In this document: one piece after another, positions 7,826 through 16,586 of the stretch | How the letters are laid out: each line of letters begins with the position of its first letter | How positions within the stretch are numbered: the stretch's first letter is position 1 | Assembly: GCF_039941195.1 (NCBI RefSeq) | Contig: NZ_JBDVFA010000066.1 | Coordinates: forward strand, 31,090-95,089 | Direction of reading: 5' to 3' | DNA from: Aurantibacter_A sp039941195 | GTDB lineage: Bacteria; Bacteroidota; Bacteroidia; Flavobacteriales; Flavobacteriaceae | DNA length: 64,000 nt | The notes under the pieces: model-generated | Told to the model about the DNA's origin: nothing | Databases searched by the model: none | Seen by the model: only the letters and a program-made list of their open reading frames with translations | Made by a program: the position numbers and the translations under genes

Positions 7826-9628
7826 TTACTCTCGCATCGATTCTAAAATTGATTCATCAGAGTCTTTATTAGAAAAGAGAATGGCACATTCAATAAGTGC
7901 TAAATGGGAATATGCTTGTGGAAAGTTCCCTAAAAGCCTTTTAGATTTAAAATCTACATCTTCACTAAATAATCCTAAATGGTTACTATACCTAAGTAAC
8001 TGATCAAAATACTTCATTGCTTTTTCTTCTTCCCCTATTTTATACAAACTATTGATAAACCAAAATGTACAAATTGTAAATGAAGATGATGGAAGTCCAA
8101 AATCGTCTTCATTTTTGTAACGATACAGAAGCCCATCATTATTCAAGTCCTTTTCAATCGCCTTTACCGTACTTACAAATTTTGGATCTTTAGCAGGAAT
8201 AAAACCATACGATTCCATTAATAAAACAGAAGCATCTAAATAATCAGAGCCATACGATTGTACAAAAGATTTAACCTTAGGGTTCCAAGCATTCGCATGA
8301 ATATCTTCCCTAATTTCCTCCTCTAATTGCAACCATTTTTCAACTTTTCTAGTCTTCTTAAATATTTTTGCCACTTTTATTGCTCGATCAATAGCAACCC
8401 AACATAAAACTTTCGAAAAAGTAAAATGTCGATCCTCAGCTCTAAATTCCCAGATACCCTTATCAGGTTCTTCCCAGTGCTTAGAAACAATCCAAACGAT
8501 TCCCTTCGTTATACTCCAAAGTTCTTCACCATTTTCAATATCTATGCTAAACTTCACTAATTGCGTGTAAATTACATCCATTAAAATGCCATAGATGTCA
8601 TTTTGCTTTTGTGCGTAGGCAGCATTTCCAACTCTAACTGGCTTCGACCCTTTATAACCCGCAAGGTGTTCCAAAGTTTCTTCTGTTAACTTTTTCTCCT
8701 TATTAATCCCATACATAATTTGCAGCTTCTCATCCTTATCTGGGATTAAGTCTATTATAAATTGTAAATACCTACGGGCCACATTTTTATGACCCAATTC
8801 AGAAATCACACGCACGACCATTGATGCATCACGAATCCAACAAAAACGATAATCCCAATTTCTTACTTCACCAATTGTTTCTGGCAGTGATGTTGTAGCA
8901 GCCGCTAATACAGCACCTGTTTTATCGTAACTTAATAATTTTAGGGTAATAGCACTTCTACTTATTTCAGCATTGTATTTTCTATAAGTAGGCGTTGTAC
9001 TACTCCAATTTAACCAATACACTTTTGTACGTTCTAATTCTAGGTAAATACTTTTTGTATTGGGCATAAGAATTTTCTCATTATACCCCATTAAGAAATA
9101 CCCATCCTTTTTAATTTCAATCTCTCTACCTTCAACAACTGCATTTTTATTGAAAGAGGTATAGAGGAAAACCGTATCAAATTTATCGCCATGTGTTAGA
9201 CTGGCAACAAAGTTATGTTTTACAAAAGTTTCAGTAACGCCAGCAGCATACTCCAATTTAGGATTATACTTAACACTAAATTTAGGCCTACCAGATACGT
9301 GACGTACATATCTTACTAATTCTGGAGGAGAATGATAACTACCATCTTCTTTATGGTATCGCGGCATAAAATCTCGAATTTCAAAAATATTCTCTCCATC
9401 AGAAAATCGAGTAATTAAAACCGCTGTATGTTTTTTATAACGTTGGGTAATTGTATAATTATCGTCAACCAATATTTCAAAACTTCCTCCAATTTCTTCA
9501 TCTAGCAATTTTGCCATAACAGATGAGGAGTCAAATTCAGGCAAACAGCACCAATCGATACTACCCGTTTTTGAAACTAATGCTGCACTTCTACAATTTC
9601 CTATTATTCCGTAGTCTAAATTATCCAT
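7826..9628 (-). CDS. Glycoside hydrolase family 15 protein (glucoamylase/trehalase-like)
   Basis: 600-residue cytoplasmic protein without signal peptide. The N-terminus has the bacterial GH15 pattern IGNCRSAALVSKTGSIDW, followed by the (alpha/alpha)6-barrel signature RNWDYRFCWIRDAS. The segment KGIWEFR...HFTFSKVLCW carries the expected general acid Glu. At the place where I expect the second catalytic Glu, just before the FTICTFW strand, the sequence reads LPSSSF. It is divergent from a trehalose-6-P synthase/phosphatase with a shared 103-base control region, which makes trehalose or a related alpha-glucoside a likely substrate. Substrate is inference. Confidence 0.85.
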   Translation of the reverse strand: MDNLDYGIIGNCRSAALVSKTGSIDWCCLPEFDSSSVMAKLLDEEIGGSFEILVDDNYTITQRYKKHTAVLITRFSDGENIFEIRDFMPRYHKEDGSYHSPPELVRYVRHVSGRPKFSVKYNPKLEYAAGVTETFVKHNFVASLTHGDKFDTVFLYTSFNKNAVVEGREIEIKKDGYFLMGYNEKILMPNTKSIYLELERTKVYWLNWSSTTPTYRKYNAEISRSAITLKLLSYDKTGAVLAAATTSLPETIGEVRNWDYRFCWIRDASMVVRVISELGHKNVARRYLQFIIDLIPDKDEKLQIMYGINKEKKLTEETLEHLAGYKGSKPVRVGNAAYAQKQNDIYGILMDVIYTQLVKFSIDIENGEELWSITKGIVWIVSKHWEEPDKGIWEFRAEDRHFTFSKVLCWVAIDRAIKVAKIFKKTRKVEKWLQLEEEIREDIHANAWNPKVKSFVQSYGSDYLDASVLLMESYGFIPAKDPKFVSTVKAIEKDLNNDGLLYRYKNEDDFGLPSSSFTICTFWFINSLYKIGEEEKAMKYFDQLLRYSNHLGLFSEDVDFKSKRLLGNFPQAYSHLALIECAILFSNKDSDESILESMRE

Positions 9629-9731
9629 TCAATAAAAATATCTATTCAATCTGTTTAACAATTGGTTTTGCGCTTCAATTTGTCGAAATTTAAAGACAAA
9701 GAATTTAATAGCAGTCAAAAACTTACAAAAT

Positions 9732-11942
9732 ATGAGTAAAACTATCATAATCTCAAATAGATTACCAGTTCAATTACAAATTAGCAATGGTGGCATTACT
9801 GCAGTGCCAAGTGTTGGCGGTTTGGCGACAGGAATGAAATCTGTTCATTCTAGTGGTGATAGTCTATGGATTGGCTGGAGTGGATTAACGGATGAAGAGA
9901 TACCAGATGAACTTTCAGGTAAAATTGACGAAGCTTTAGCTAAACACGGTTCTTCTAAAGTGAGATTAACAGCCGATGAAGTTGATGGCTTTTACTATGG
10001 CTTTAGCAATAGAACCATTTGGCCACTATTTCACTATTTCTTAGAATATTCAGAATTTGAATTAGACAGTTGGAACACGTATAAGGCTGTAAATCAAAAA
10101 TTCGCAGATGCTATTTTAGAAAAAGCAGGTGATGAAGATACAATATGGGTCCACGACTATCAATTAATGCTTGTACCGCAAATGGTTCGTGAAAAACGGC
10201 CGAACATTTCAATCGGCTTCTTTTTACATATTCCGTTTCCTTCTTTCGAAATTTTTAGAACAATGCCTTGGCGTGAAGAAGTTTTAAGGGGGTTATTAGG
10301 ATCAGATTTAATAGGTTTTCATATCTATGACTATGAAAGACACTTTTTAAGTTCGGTAAGAAGATTACTTGGTCTTGATGTTAGTTTTAATGATATATAT
10401 TTAGACAACCGCGTCATTAAAGTAGATTCCTTTCCAATGGGAATAGACTATAAAAAATTTAGAGGCGCTGCAGAAGAACATGAAAAAAGAACACCCGATG
10501 AAGTATCTGAATTACAAAAAAGACTTAACTCACACAAAGTATCCGACCCTGACAACAAATTTTTACTATCGATAGATCGTTTAGATTATTCAAAGGGTAT
10601 TGCAAAACGTTTAAACGCTTTCGAGTATTTTTTAAATAAATATCCGCAATATAAAGAAAAGGTACGCTTAATAATATTAGCCGTACCATCACGTTCCAAC
10701 GTACCACAATATCAATTATTAAAAAGAGAAATTGATGAATTAGTTGGACGAATTAATGGTGAGTTCTCAACGGTTAGCTGGACACCAATTTGGTATTTCT
10801 ACCGCTCCATGCCGTTTGACAATTTAATTGATTTGTATACCTCGAGTGATATTGCATGGCTAACGCCACTACGGGATGGAATGAACTTAGTTGCCAAAGA
10901 ATATATAGCCACCAGAACAGATAAAACTGGTGTACTTATTTTAAGTGAAATGGCTGGGTCTGCCAATGAAATGAACGAATCGTTATTAATTAATCCTAAC
11001 AATTTTGAACAAATTGCAGATGCTATTAATGAGGCGATAAACATGCCTATTGAAGAGCAACAAGCTAAAAATGAACAACTTCAAAAACGATTAGAACGAT
11101 ATAATGTGGAGAAATGGGCGAATGATTTCATGACTTCATTGAAAGAACAGCGTGATAGAGAAGCTGCAAATGTTTCTGCTAGAATTACCGAAGATAGGTT
11201 GGCGACGATTGTTCAGGAATATTCTAAAGCAAAAAAACGCTTGCTATTCTTAGATTATGATGGTACGTTGGCTGGCTTCCATAATGATCCGCAAAAAGCC
11301 GGACCTGATGAAGAATTATATGAATTATTAGACACGCTCCACAATCAAGAAGGAACAGAACTTTTTCTAATAAGCGGTCGTGATAAGGATACTTTTACCA
11401 AATGGTTTTTGCCAAAGGGATATAATATGATTGTTGAACATGGCGTATGGATTTCTAGAAAAGGTGAACCTTTTAAGCTCTTAGAAAACGTTAAGAATGA
11501 TTGGATGGAAAAAATAAGACCTGTATTAGAATCATTTGTAGATCGTACTCCAGGAAGTTTCATTGAAGAAAAGAATTATTCATTAGCTTGGCATTACCGA
11601 AAAACGGACCCCGATTTTGGCAATTTACGAGCTACAGAGCTTTCAACTGTGCTAACAAGTTTAATAGGAACGGATGATTTAAGCGTATTAAATGGTAATA
11701 AGGTTATGGAAGTAAAAAGTAGCAATGTTAATAAAGGTCGAGCTTCTATGCGTATGTTAGGCGAAGCCGATTATAACTTTGTATTTGCCATAGGAGATGA
11801 TTGGACCGATGAATTTATGTTCCAAGAATTACCAGATAGTACAGTAACTGTTAAAGTAGGGCGACAAAAAACATCAGCAAAGTATTTTGTAGAGGATACA
11901 AAAAAGGTACGAACATTACTAAAAGCTTTTATAAAATCGTGA
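9732..11942 (+). CDS. Bifunctional trehalose-6-phosphate synthase / trehalose phosphatase
   Basis: 736-residue fusion making trehalose from UDP-glucose and glucose-6-P. The N-terminal GT20 synthase domain (about 1-465) shows NRLPVQL, GWSG, WVHDYQLMLVP, the nucleotide-site region SIDRLDYSKG and RDGMNLVAKEY. The C-terminal HAD phosphatase starts at about 500, with nucleophile/acid Asp508 and Asp510 in LFLDYDGTLAG and the late motif GDDWTDEFMF. Such OtsA-OtsB fusions are common in Bacteroidota and eukaryotes. Trehalose serves as osmolyte and stress protectant; the divergent GH15 could recycle it. Confidence 0.95.
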   Translation: MSKTIIISNRLPVQLQISNGGITAVPSVGGLATGMKSVHSSGDSLWIGWSGLTDEEIPDELSGKIDEALAKHGSSKVRLTADEVDGFYYGFSNRTIWPLFHYFLEYSEFELDSWNTYKAVNQKFADAILEKAGDEDTIWVHDYQLMLVPQMVREKRPNISIGFFLHIPFPSFEIFRTMPWREEVLRGLLGSDLIGFHIYDYERHFLSSVRRLLGLDVSFNDIYLDNRVIKVDSFPMGIDYKKFRGAAEEHEKRTPDEVSELQKRLNSHKVSDPDNKFLLSIDRLDYSKGIAKRLNAFEYFLNKYPQYKEKVRLIILAVPSRSNVPQYQLLKREIDELVGRINGEFSTVSWTPIWYFYRSMPFDNLIDLYTSSDIAWLTPLRDGMNLVAKEYIATRTDKTGVLILSEMAGSANEMNESLLINPNNFEQIADAINEAINMPIEEQQAKNEQLQKRLERYNVEKWANDFMTSLKEQRDREAANVSARITEDRLATIVQEYSKAKKRLLFLDYDGTLAGFHNDPQKAGPDEELYELLDTLHNQEGTELFLISGRDKDTFTKWFLPKGYNMIVEHGVWISRKGEPFKLLENVKNDWMEKIRPVLESFVDRTPGSFIEEKNYSLAWHYRKTDPDFGNLRATELSTVLTSLIGTDDLSVLNGNKVMEVKSSNVNKGRASMRMLGEADYNFVFAIGDDWTDEFMFQELPDSTVTVKVGRQKTSAKYFVEDTKKVRTLLKAFIKS

Positions 11943-11961
11943 TACAATCCAATTAAACTTT

Positions 11962-11969
11962 TAGCTTTG
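11962..11969 (+). promoter_or_regulatory. Probable -7 promoter element of fabV
   Basis: TAGCTTTG matches TAnnTTTG, 29 bases upstream of the fabV ATG and 20 bases past the preceding stop. This suggests fabV has its own promoter although it follows the trehalose gene closely. Confidence 0.5.
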
Positions 11970-11998
11970 GCAAATAATTTAAAAAGTACAACACCATA

Positions 11999-13189
11999 AT
12001 GATCATAGCACCTAAAACTCGTGGATTTATCTGTATTACCTCACATCCAGATGGCTGTGCACAAAGCGTATCAAATCAAATAGATTATATAAAATCAAAA
12101 GGTAAAATTGAAGGTGCTAAAAAAGTACTTGTAATTGGAGCATCAACAGGCTTTGGTTTAGCATCTAGAATAACAAGTGCTTTTGGTTCTGAAGCATCAA
12201 CAATAGGGGTATTTTTCGAAAAACCGCCTTCTGAGGGTAGAACCGCATCTTCTGGCTGGTACAATACCGCAGCGTTTGAGAAAGCAGCACATAAAGAAGG
12301 GCTCTATGCTAAAAGTATTAATGGAGATGCCTTTTCGCATGCAATAAAAGATGAAACATTAGCCCTAATAAAAGCTGATTTAGGTCAAATTGATATGCTA
12401 GTATATAGTCTAGCCTCGCCGGTAAGAACACATCCTGATACTGGTGTTCGTTATAAGTCTACATTAAAACCAATTGGTGAAAAATACACTAATAAAACGG
12501 TAGATTTTCATACAGGTGAGGTAAAAGAGATTAGTATAGAACCTTGTACCGAAGAAGATATCACCAACACGGTTGCAGTAATGGGTGGCCAAGATTGGGA
12601 AATGTGGATAAATGCATTGAAAAAAGAAAATTTACTTTCCCCAAATTTTAAAACGATTGCCTATTCGTATATTGGTCCAAAACTTACCGAACCCGTTTAT
12701 AGAAAAGGAACTATTGGGAAAGCTAAAGATCATTTAGAGCAAACAGCATTTACAATTACTGACTCTTTAAAAGAACTTAACGGAAAGGCATATGTATCTG
12801 TAAACAAAGCACTTGTAACTCAATCTAGTTCTGCGATTCCAGTTATTCCCCTTTATATTTCGTTATTGTATAAGGTGATGAAAGCCAATTGCGTTCAAGA
12901 GGGATGCATTGAGCAAATTCAACGTTTATATGCCGAGCGCCTATTTGTTGAAGAGACACCTACAGATGATGAAGGAAGAATTCGTGTTGATGATTGGGAA
13001 ATGCGAGAAGACATTCAAGAGCAAGTAACTAAATTATGGGAGCAAGCGACTACAGAAACACTTCCTTCTATCGGAGATTTAGAAGGTTATAAAACTGAAT
13101 TTTTCAATCTTTTTGGATTTAATTTCGATGAGATTGATTACACCGCAGATACCAATGAAGTAGTAGTAATACCCAGTTTAGAGAGTTAA
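11999..13189 (+). CDS. fabV: NADH-dependent trans-2-enoyl-ACP/CoA reductase, FabV type
   Basis: 396-residue enoyl reductase; it performs the last reduction of the fatty-acid elongation cycle or reduces short enoyl-CoA. The N-terminus APKTRGFICITSHPDGC is diagnostic for FabV/TER. The cofactor loop GASTGFG is at 47-53. The catalytic pair with the FabV-specific spacing Tyr-X8-Lys is Tyr234/Lys243 in YRKGTIGKAK. FabV is distinct from FabI and is known for triclosan tolerance in other bacteria. No fatty-acid synthesis gene is adjacent, so whether it acts on ACP or CoA substrates cannot be decided here. Confidence 0.93.
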   Translation: MIIAPKTRGFICITSHPDGCAQSVSNQIDYIKSKGKIEGAKKVLVIGASTGFGLASRITSAFGSEASTIGVFFEKPPSEGRTASSGWYNTAAFEKAAHKEGLYAKSINGDAFSHAIKDETLALIKADLGQIDMLVYSLASPVRTHPDTGVRYKSTLKPIGEKYTNKTVDFHTGEVKEISIEPCTEEDITNTVAVMGGQDWEMWINALKKENLLSPNFKTIAYSYIGPKLTEPVYRKGTIGKAKDHLEQTAFTITDSLKELNGKAYVSVNKALVTQSSSAIPVIPLYISLLYKVMKANCVQEGCIEQIQRLYAERLFVEETPTDDEGRIRVDDWEMREDIQEQVTKLWEQATTETLPSIGDLEGYKTEFFNLFGFNFDEIDYTADTNEVVVIPSLES

Positions 13190-13319
13190 ATACTGGCATT
13201 GTTATTGTAAATAAAAATTTAAGAAATTAATATTAAAATAATCAATAAACAGCTTAAAAAATACAATAGTCTAATTATAAGACTAAAATTTTTTGATTAG
13301 AAAATCACTATTTAAACAG

Positions 13320-14948
13320 ATGAAAAAAACCATTTTATTCATAGCAGTTTTTGTTTTTATTTGTAGCAATATTTTTGCGCAAGAATTTACGATGCAAGAC
13401 ACTTTACGTGGGAGTATTACACCAGAACGTGCTTGGTGGGATTTAAATTACTATCATTTAGATTTAGAGGTAAACCCCGATGAAAAATTCATAGCTGGAT
13501 CAAACACCATTCGTTACAAAGTTTTAGAAAATAAAAAAAAGCTATTACAAGTAGATTTACAACCACCATTAAAAATTGAGAAAGTTACCCAAGATGGTAA
13601 AGTGCTAAAGATAACTTCAAAAGGAAATGCACATTTCGTTCATTTAAAAAAGAAACAGGTAAAAGGCGAATTTAATGAGGTAATAGTTCACTATTCTGGC
13701 AAGCCCAAAGAAGCTGTACGAGCACCATGGGATGGTGGTTTTTCTTGGAAAAAAGATGAGAATGGAAAGCATTTTGTCGCTACTTCATGCCAAGGTTTAG
13801 GAGCAAGTGTATGGTGGCCAAATAAAGATCATATGTACGACGAAGTAGATAGTATGCTAATGAGTGTTACTGTTCCCAAAGACTTAATGGATGTTTCTAA
13901 TGGCCGTTTAAGGGGTGTTGATGATAATGGAAGTACAAAAACTTACCATTGGTTTGTAGACAGTCCGATTAATAATTACGGTGTAAATGTTAATATTGGA
14001 GATTATGTTCATTTTGGCGAAAAATTTAAGGGTGAAAAAGGCATATTAGATATGGACTATTATGTGCTTCGCGACAACTTACAAAAAGCTAAAAAACAGT
14101 TTAAACAGTCCCCAATGATGATGCAGGCTTTTGAACATTGGTTTGGCCCCTACCCTTTTTATGAAGATAGCTTTAAATTGGTAGAGGTTCCATATTTAGG
14201 CATGGAGCATCAAAGTTCTGTCACTTATGGTAATAAATATAATAATGGTTATTTAGGGCGAGATTTATCTGGTTCTGGTTGGGGATTAGAATTCGATTAT
14301 ATTCTTATACACGAGGCGGGTCATGAATGGTTTGCAAACAATATAACCTATAAGGATATTGCAGATATGTGGATTCATGAAAGTTTTACTACGTATTCAG
14401 AAAATATATATGTTGATTATCATTTTGGAAAAAAAGCTGCTGAGGAATATGTAATTGGAATAAGAAAAAATATAAAAAATGACAAACCTATTGTTGGAAA
14501 ATACGATGTAAATTCAAGAGGTAGTGGCGATATGTATCCTAAAGGTGCGAATATGATTCATAATATTCGTCAGTTGGTAAACGACGATGAAAAATGGCGT
14601 CAATTATTACGTGATATGAATAAAGATTTTTATCATCAAACAGTAACTACGGAGCAAATTGAAAATTATGTGAGTGAAAAATCGGGTATGGATTTATCAA
14701 AGTTCTTCGACCAATATTTAAGAACAAATAAAGTACCACTACTTGAATATAAAATTGATGGTAATACCTTAAATTACAAATACACAAATGTTGTAGATGG
14801 GTTTAAAATGCCGGTAAGGTTTAGTATTAATGGTGAATTTGAATGGATTAATCCAACTACTGAATGGAGCTCTCAAGAAATAAAGGGCGATTTATCTAAA
14901 ATGCTAATCGACCCAAATTTCTACATTGAATCGAAATTGGTAAATTAA
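13320..14948 (+). CDS. Secreted M1-family metallopeptidase
   Basis: Zinc aminopeptidase-like protein of 542 residues. ATG 13320 is chosen because it begins a classic signal peptide (MKKTILFIAVFVFICSNIFA, cleavage before QE); a TTG nine codons upstream would spoil it. The zinc motif HEAGH is at 331-335 with the third ligand Glu354 exactly 18 residues later. The exopeptidase motif normally read GxMEN appears as LGMEH. The N-terminal beta-domain covers about 40-230. It is shorter than full M1 aminopeptidases because it lacks the large C-terminal helical domain, as in the compact Bacteroidota members. Exported to periplasm or surface. Confidence 0.9.
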   Translation: MKKTILFIAVFVFICSNIFAQEFTMQDTLRGSITPERAWWDLNYYHLDLEVNPDEKFIAGSNTIRYKVLENKKKLLQVDLQPPLKIEKVTQDGKVLKITSKGNAHFVHLKKKQVKGEFNEVIVHYSGKPKEAVRAPWDGGFSWKKDENGKHFVATSCQGLGASVWWPNKDHMYDEVDSMLMSVTVPKDLMDVSNGRLRGVDDNGSTKTYHWFVDSPINNYGVNVNIGDYVHFGEKFKGEKGILDMDYYVLRDNLQKAKKQFKQSPMMMQAFEHWFGPYPFYEDSFKLVEVPYLGMEHQSSVTYGNKYNNGYLGRDLSGSGWGLEFDYILIHEAGHEWFANNITYKDIADMWIHESFTTYSENIYVDYHFGKKAAEEYVIGIRKNIKNDKPIVGKYDVNSRGSGDMYPKGANMIHNIRQLVNDDEKWRQLLRDMNKDFYHQTVTTEQIENYVSEKSGMDLSKFFDQYLRTNKVPLLEYKIDGNTLNYKYTNVVDGFKMPVRFSINGEFEWINPTTEWSSQEIKGDLSKMLIDPNFYIESKLVN

Positions 14949-15013
14949 ACATTTGCAATATTAATACTCTTCAAACTAATCTAAATGATTTTAAAAAAAA
15001 GGTAAACGACTTT

Positions 15014-15946
15014 ATGTCGTCGAATACACCTTTTATATTTATTATTGATTTTAAAATGCAAAATCCTTTTGCTTTCACTTTAGAAGAGCTTGAAGAAAGA
15101 GGCTTTTTATATGACATAAAAGGGAATACTAACAGCTTAAAAGAACGACAAGTTTCGGATGTGATCCAATTAAAGATCAATCCTTTATCGTTTGACACCT
15201 ATTCTAAAGCTTTCAATGAAGTACAAGCCAACATTAATAAAGGAAATTCATTTTTATTAAATCTAACTTTCCCATCTATCGTTGAAACCGATGCTACTTT
15301 AGATAAAATTTTTCATGCAGCTCAAGCGCCCTATAAATTATATGCAAAAGATAATTTTGTTGTTTATTCACCAGAGTGTTTTGTAAAAATAAAAGATGGA
15401 TATATTTATTCTTATCCTATGAAAGGCACAATTGATGCCAACATGCCCAATGCTAAAAACACATTGCTACATAGCAAAAAGGAAATTAGAGAGCATAATA
15501 CTATTGTAGATTTAATACGAAACGACCTCTCTATGGTGGCTTCAGAAGTTACTGTTACTAAATTTCGATATTTAGAAAAAATAAAATCTGGTCAAAACGA
15601 AATACTACAAACAAGCTCAGAAATTAGAGGAAAGCTTCCTAAAGATTGGGAAAAGAATTTTAGTGAATTACTTTTAAAATTATTGCCTGCTGGTTCTATA
15701 AGTGGTGCTCCTAAAAAGAAGACCCTAGAGATTATTACAGCAGTTGAAGTTAAAGAACGTGGTTATTATACAGGAGTCTTTGGAATTTTTGATGGACAAA
15801 ACATTGATAGCGCTGTTAGTATTCGCTTTATTGAAAAGGACAAGGATAAACTCTGGTATCGCAGCGGTGGAGGCATTACATCGTTGAGCAATGCTGAAGA
15901 AGAATATCAGGAACTTTTAAAAAAAATATATGTACCCACTAATTGA
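15014..15946 (+). CDS. pabB: Aminodeoxychorismate synthase component I-like (chorismate-binding)
   Basis: 310-residue chorismate-binding enzyme that aminates chorismate for p-aminobenzoate and folate. Visible family motifs are PMKGTID, HNTIVDLIRNDLSMVA, LLPAGSISGAPKKKT and GYYTGVFGIFDG. It lacks most of the N-terminal half of the E. coli PabB (about 450 aa), as is usual in this phylum. The frame is open upstream to about base 14942 and the residues encoded there (NDFKKKVNDF) look protein-like, so the true start could be a non-ATG codon further up; ATG 15014 is the only standard choice. It overlaps pabC by 17 bases. Confidence 0.88.
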   Translation: MSSNTPFIFIIDFKMQNPFAFTLEELEERGFLYDIKGNTNSLKERQVSDVIQLKINPLSFDTYSKAFNEVQANINKGNSFLLNLTFPSIVETDATLDKIFHAAQAPYKLYAKDNFVVYSPECFVKIKDGYIYSYPMKGTIDANMPNAKNTLLHSKKEIREHNTIVDLIRNDLSMVASEVTVTKFRYLEKIKSGQNEILQTSSEIRGKLPKDWEKNFSELLLKLLPAGSISGAPKKKTLEIITAVEVKERGYYTGVFGIFDGQNIDSAVSIRFIEKDKDKLWYRSGGGITSLSNAEEEYQELLKKIYVPTN

Positions 15947-16529
15947 GACTATTTGCATTTTAGATGGGGAAATTCAAAATCTAGAATGGCATCAAAAGCG
16001 ATATGAAACTTCATATGAGAAAATGTATGCCAAAACCTCCAAATCTAAATTAGTTTCCAATTTAAATATTCCTAAAGAATATACAGCTGGAATTTCTAAA
16101 TTACGAATTTCATATAATGAAAAAAGTAAAAGAATTGAGATCGAAAAATACACACCTAATCACATAAAAACACTTAAACTTGTTTTCACCAATAGTATAG
16201 ATTATAGTTTAAAATATGCTAATAGAACTATTTTAAAAGCACTCCTAGCTGAAAAAGGGAATTGCGATGACATTCTAATTATTAAAAACGGAATGGTTAC
16301 AGACGCATCGTATGCAAACATAGTATTTACAGATGGTAAAAAATGGTTTACTCCCAATTCACCACTTTTAAAAGGCACTTGTCGTGCACGGCTTTTATCA
16401 GAAAAACGAATTATGGAAATTGATATTAGTACAGGAGACTTATCTCGGTATATCGGATTTCAACTTATTAACGCAATGAACGATTTAAATGAATCCAAGT
16501 ATATTCAAATCGAGAATATTGTGGCATAA
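15930..16529 (+). CDS. pabC: Aminotransferase class IV, aminodeoxychorismate lyase-like
   Basis: 199-residue PLP enzyme of fold type IV. Its overlap with the chorismate-binding gene argues for 4-amino-4-deoxychorismate lyase, which releases p-aminobenzoate. The presumed PLP lysine is in LKYANRTILKAL, followed by IIKNGMVTDASYANIVF and TPNSPLLKGTCRARLL, the usual class IV C-terminal block. It is shorter than E. coli PabC (269 aa) at the N-terminus. A branched-chain or D-amino-acid aminotransferase is less likely given context. A hairpin directly after the stop ends the unit. Confidence 0.85.
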   Translation: MYPLIETICILDGEIQNLEWHQKRYETSYEKMYAKTSKSKLVSNLNIPKEYTAGISKLRISYNEKSKRIEIEKYTPNHIKTLKLVFTNSIDYSLKYANRTILKALLAEKGNCDDILIIKNGMVTDASYANIVFTDGKKWFTPNSPLLKGTCRARLLSEKRIMEIDISTGDLSRYIGFQLINAMNDLNESKYIQIENIVA

Positions 16530-16530
16530 A

Positions 16531-16560
16531 AAAAGCATCCGCCGAATGACGAATGCTTTT
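16531..16560. terminator. Bidirectional terminator between pabC and the split ThuA gene
   Basis: AAAAGCAT (16531-16538) pairs with ATGCTTTT (16553-16560), with partial extension of the stem inward around one mismatch. It begins just after the pabC stop and lies between convergent genes, with A/T runs on both sides. Confidence 0.8.
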
Positions 16561-16586
16561 AATACCTCTTTATATTTATAAATAAT

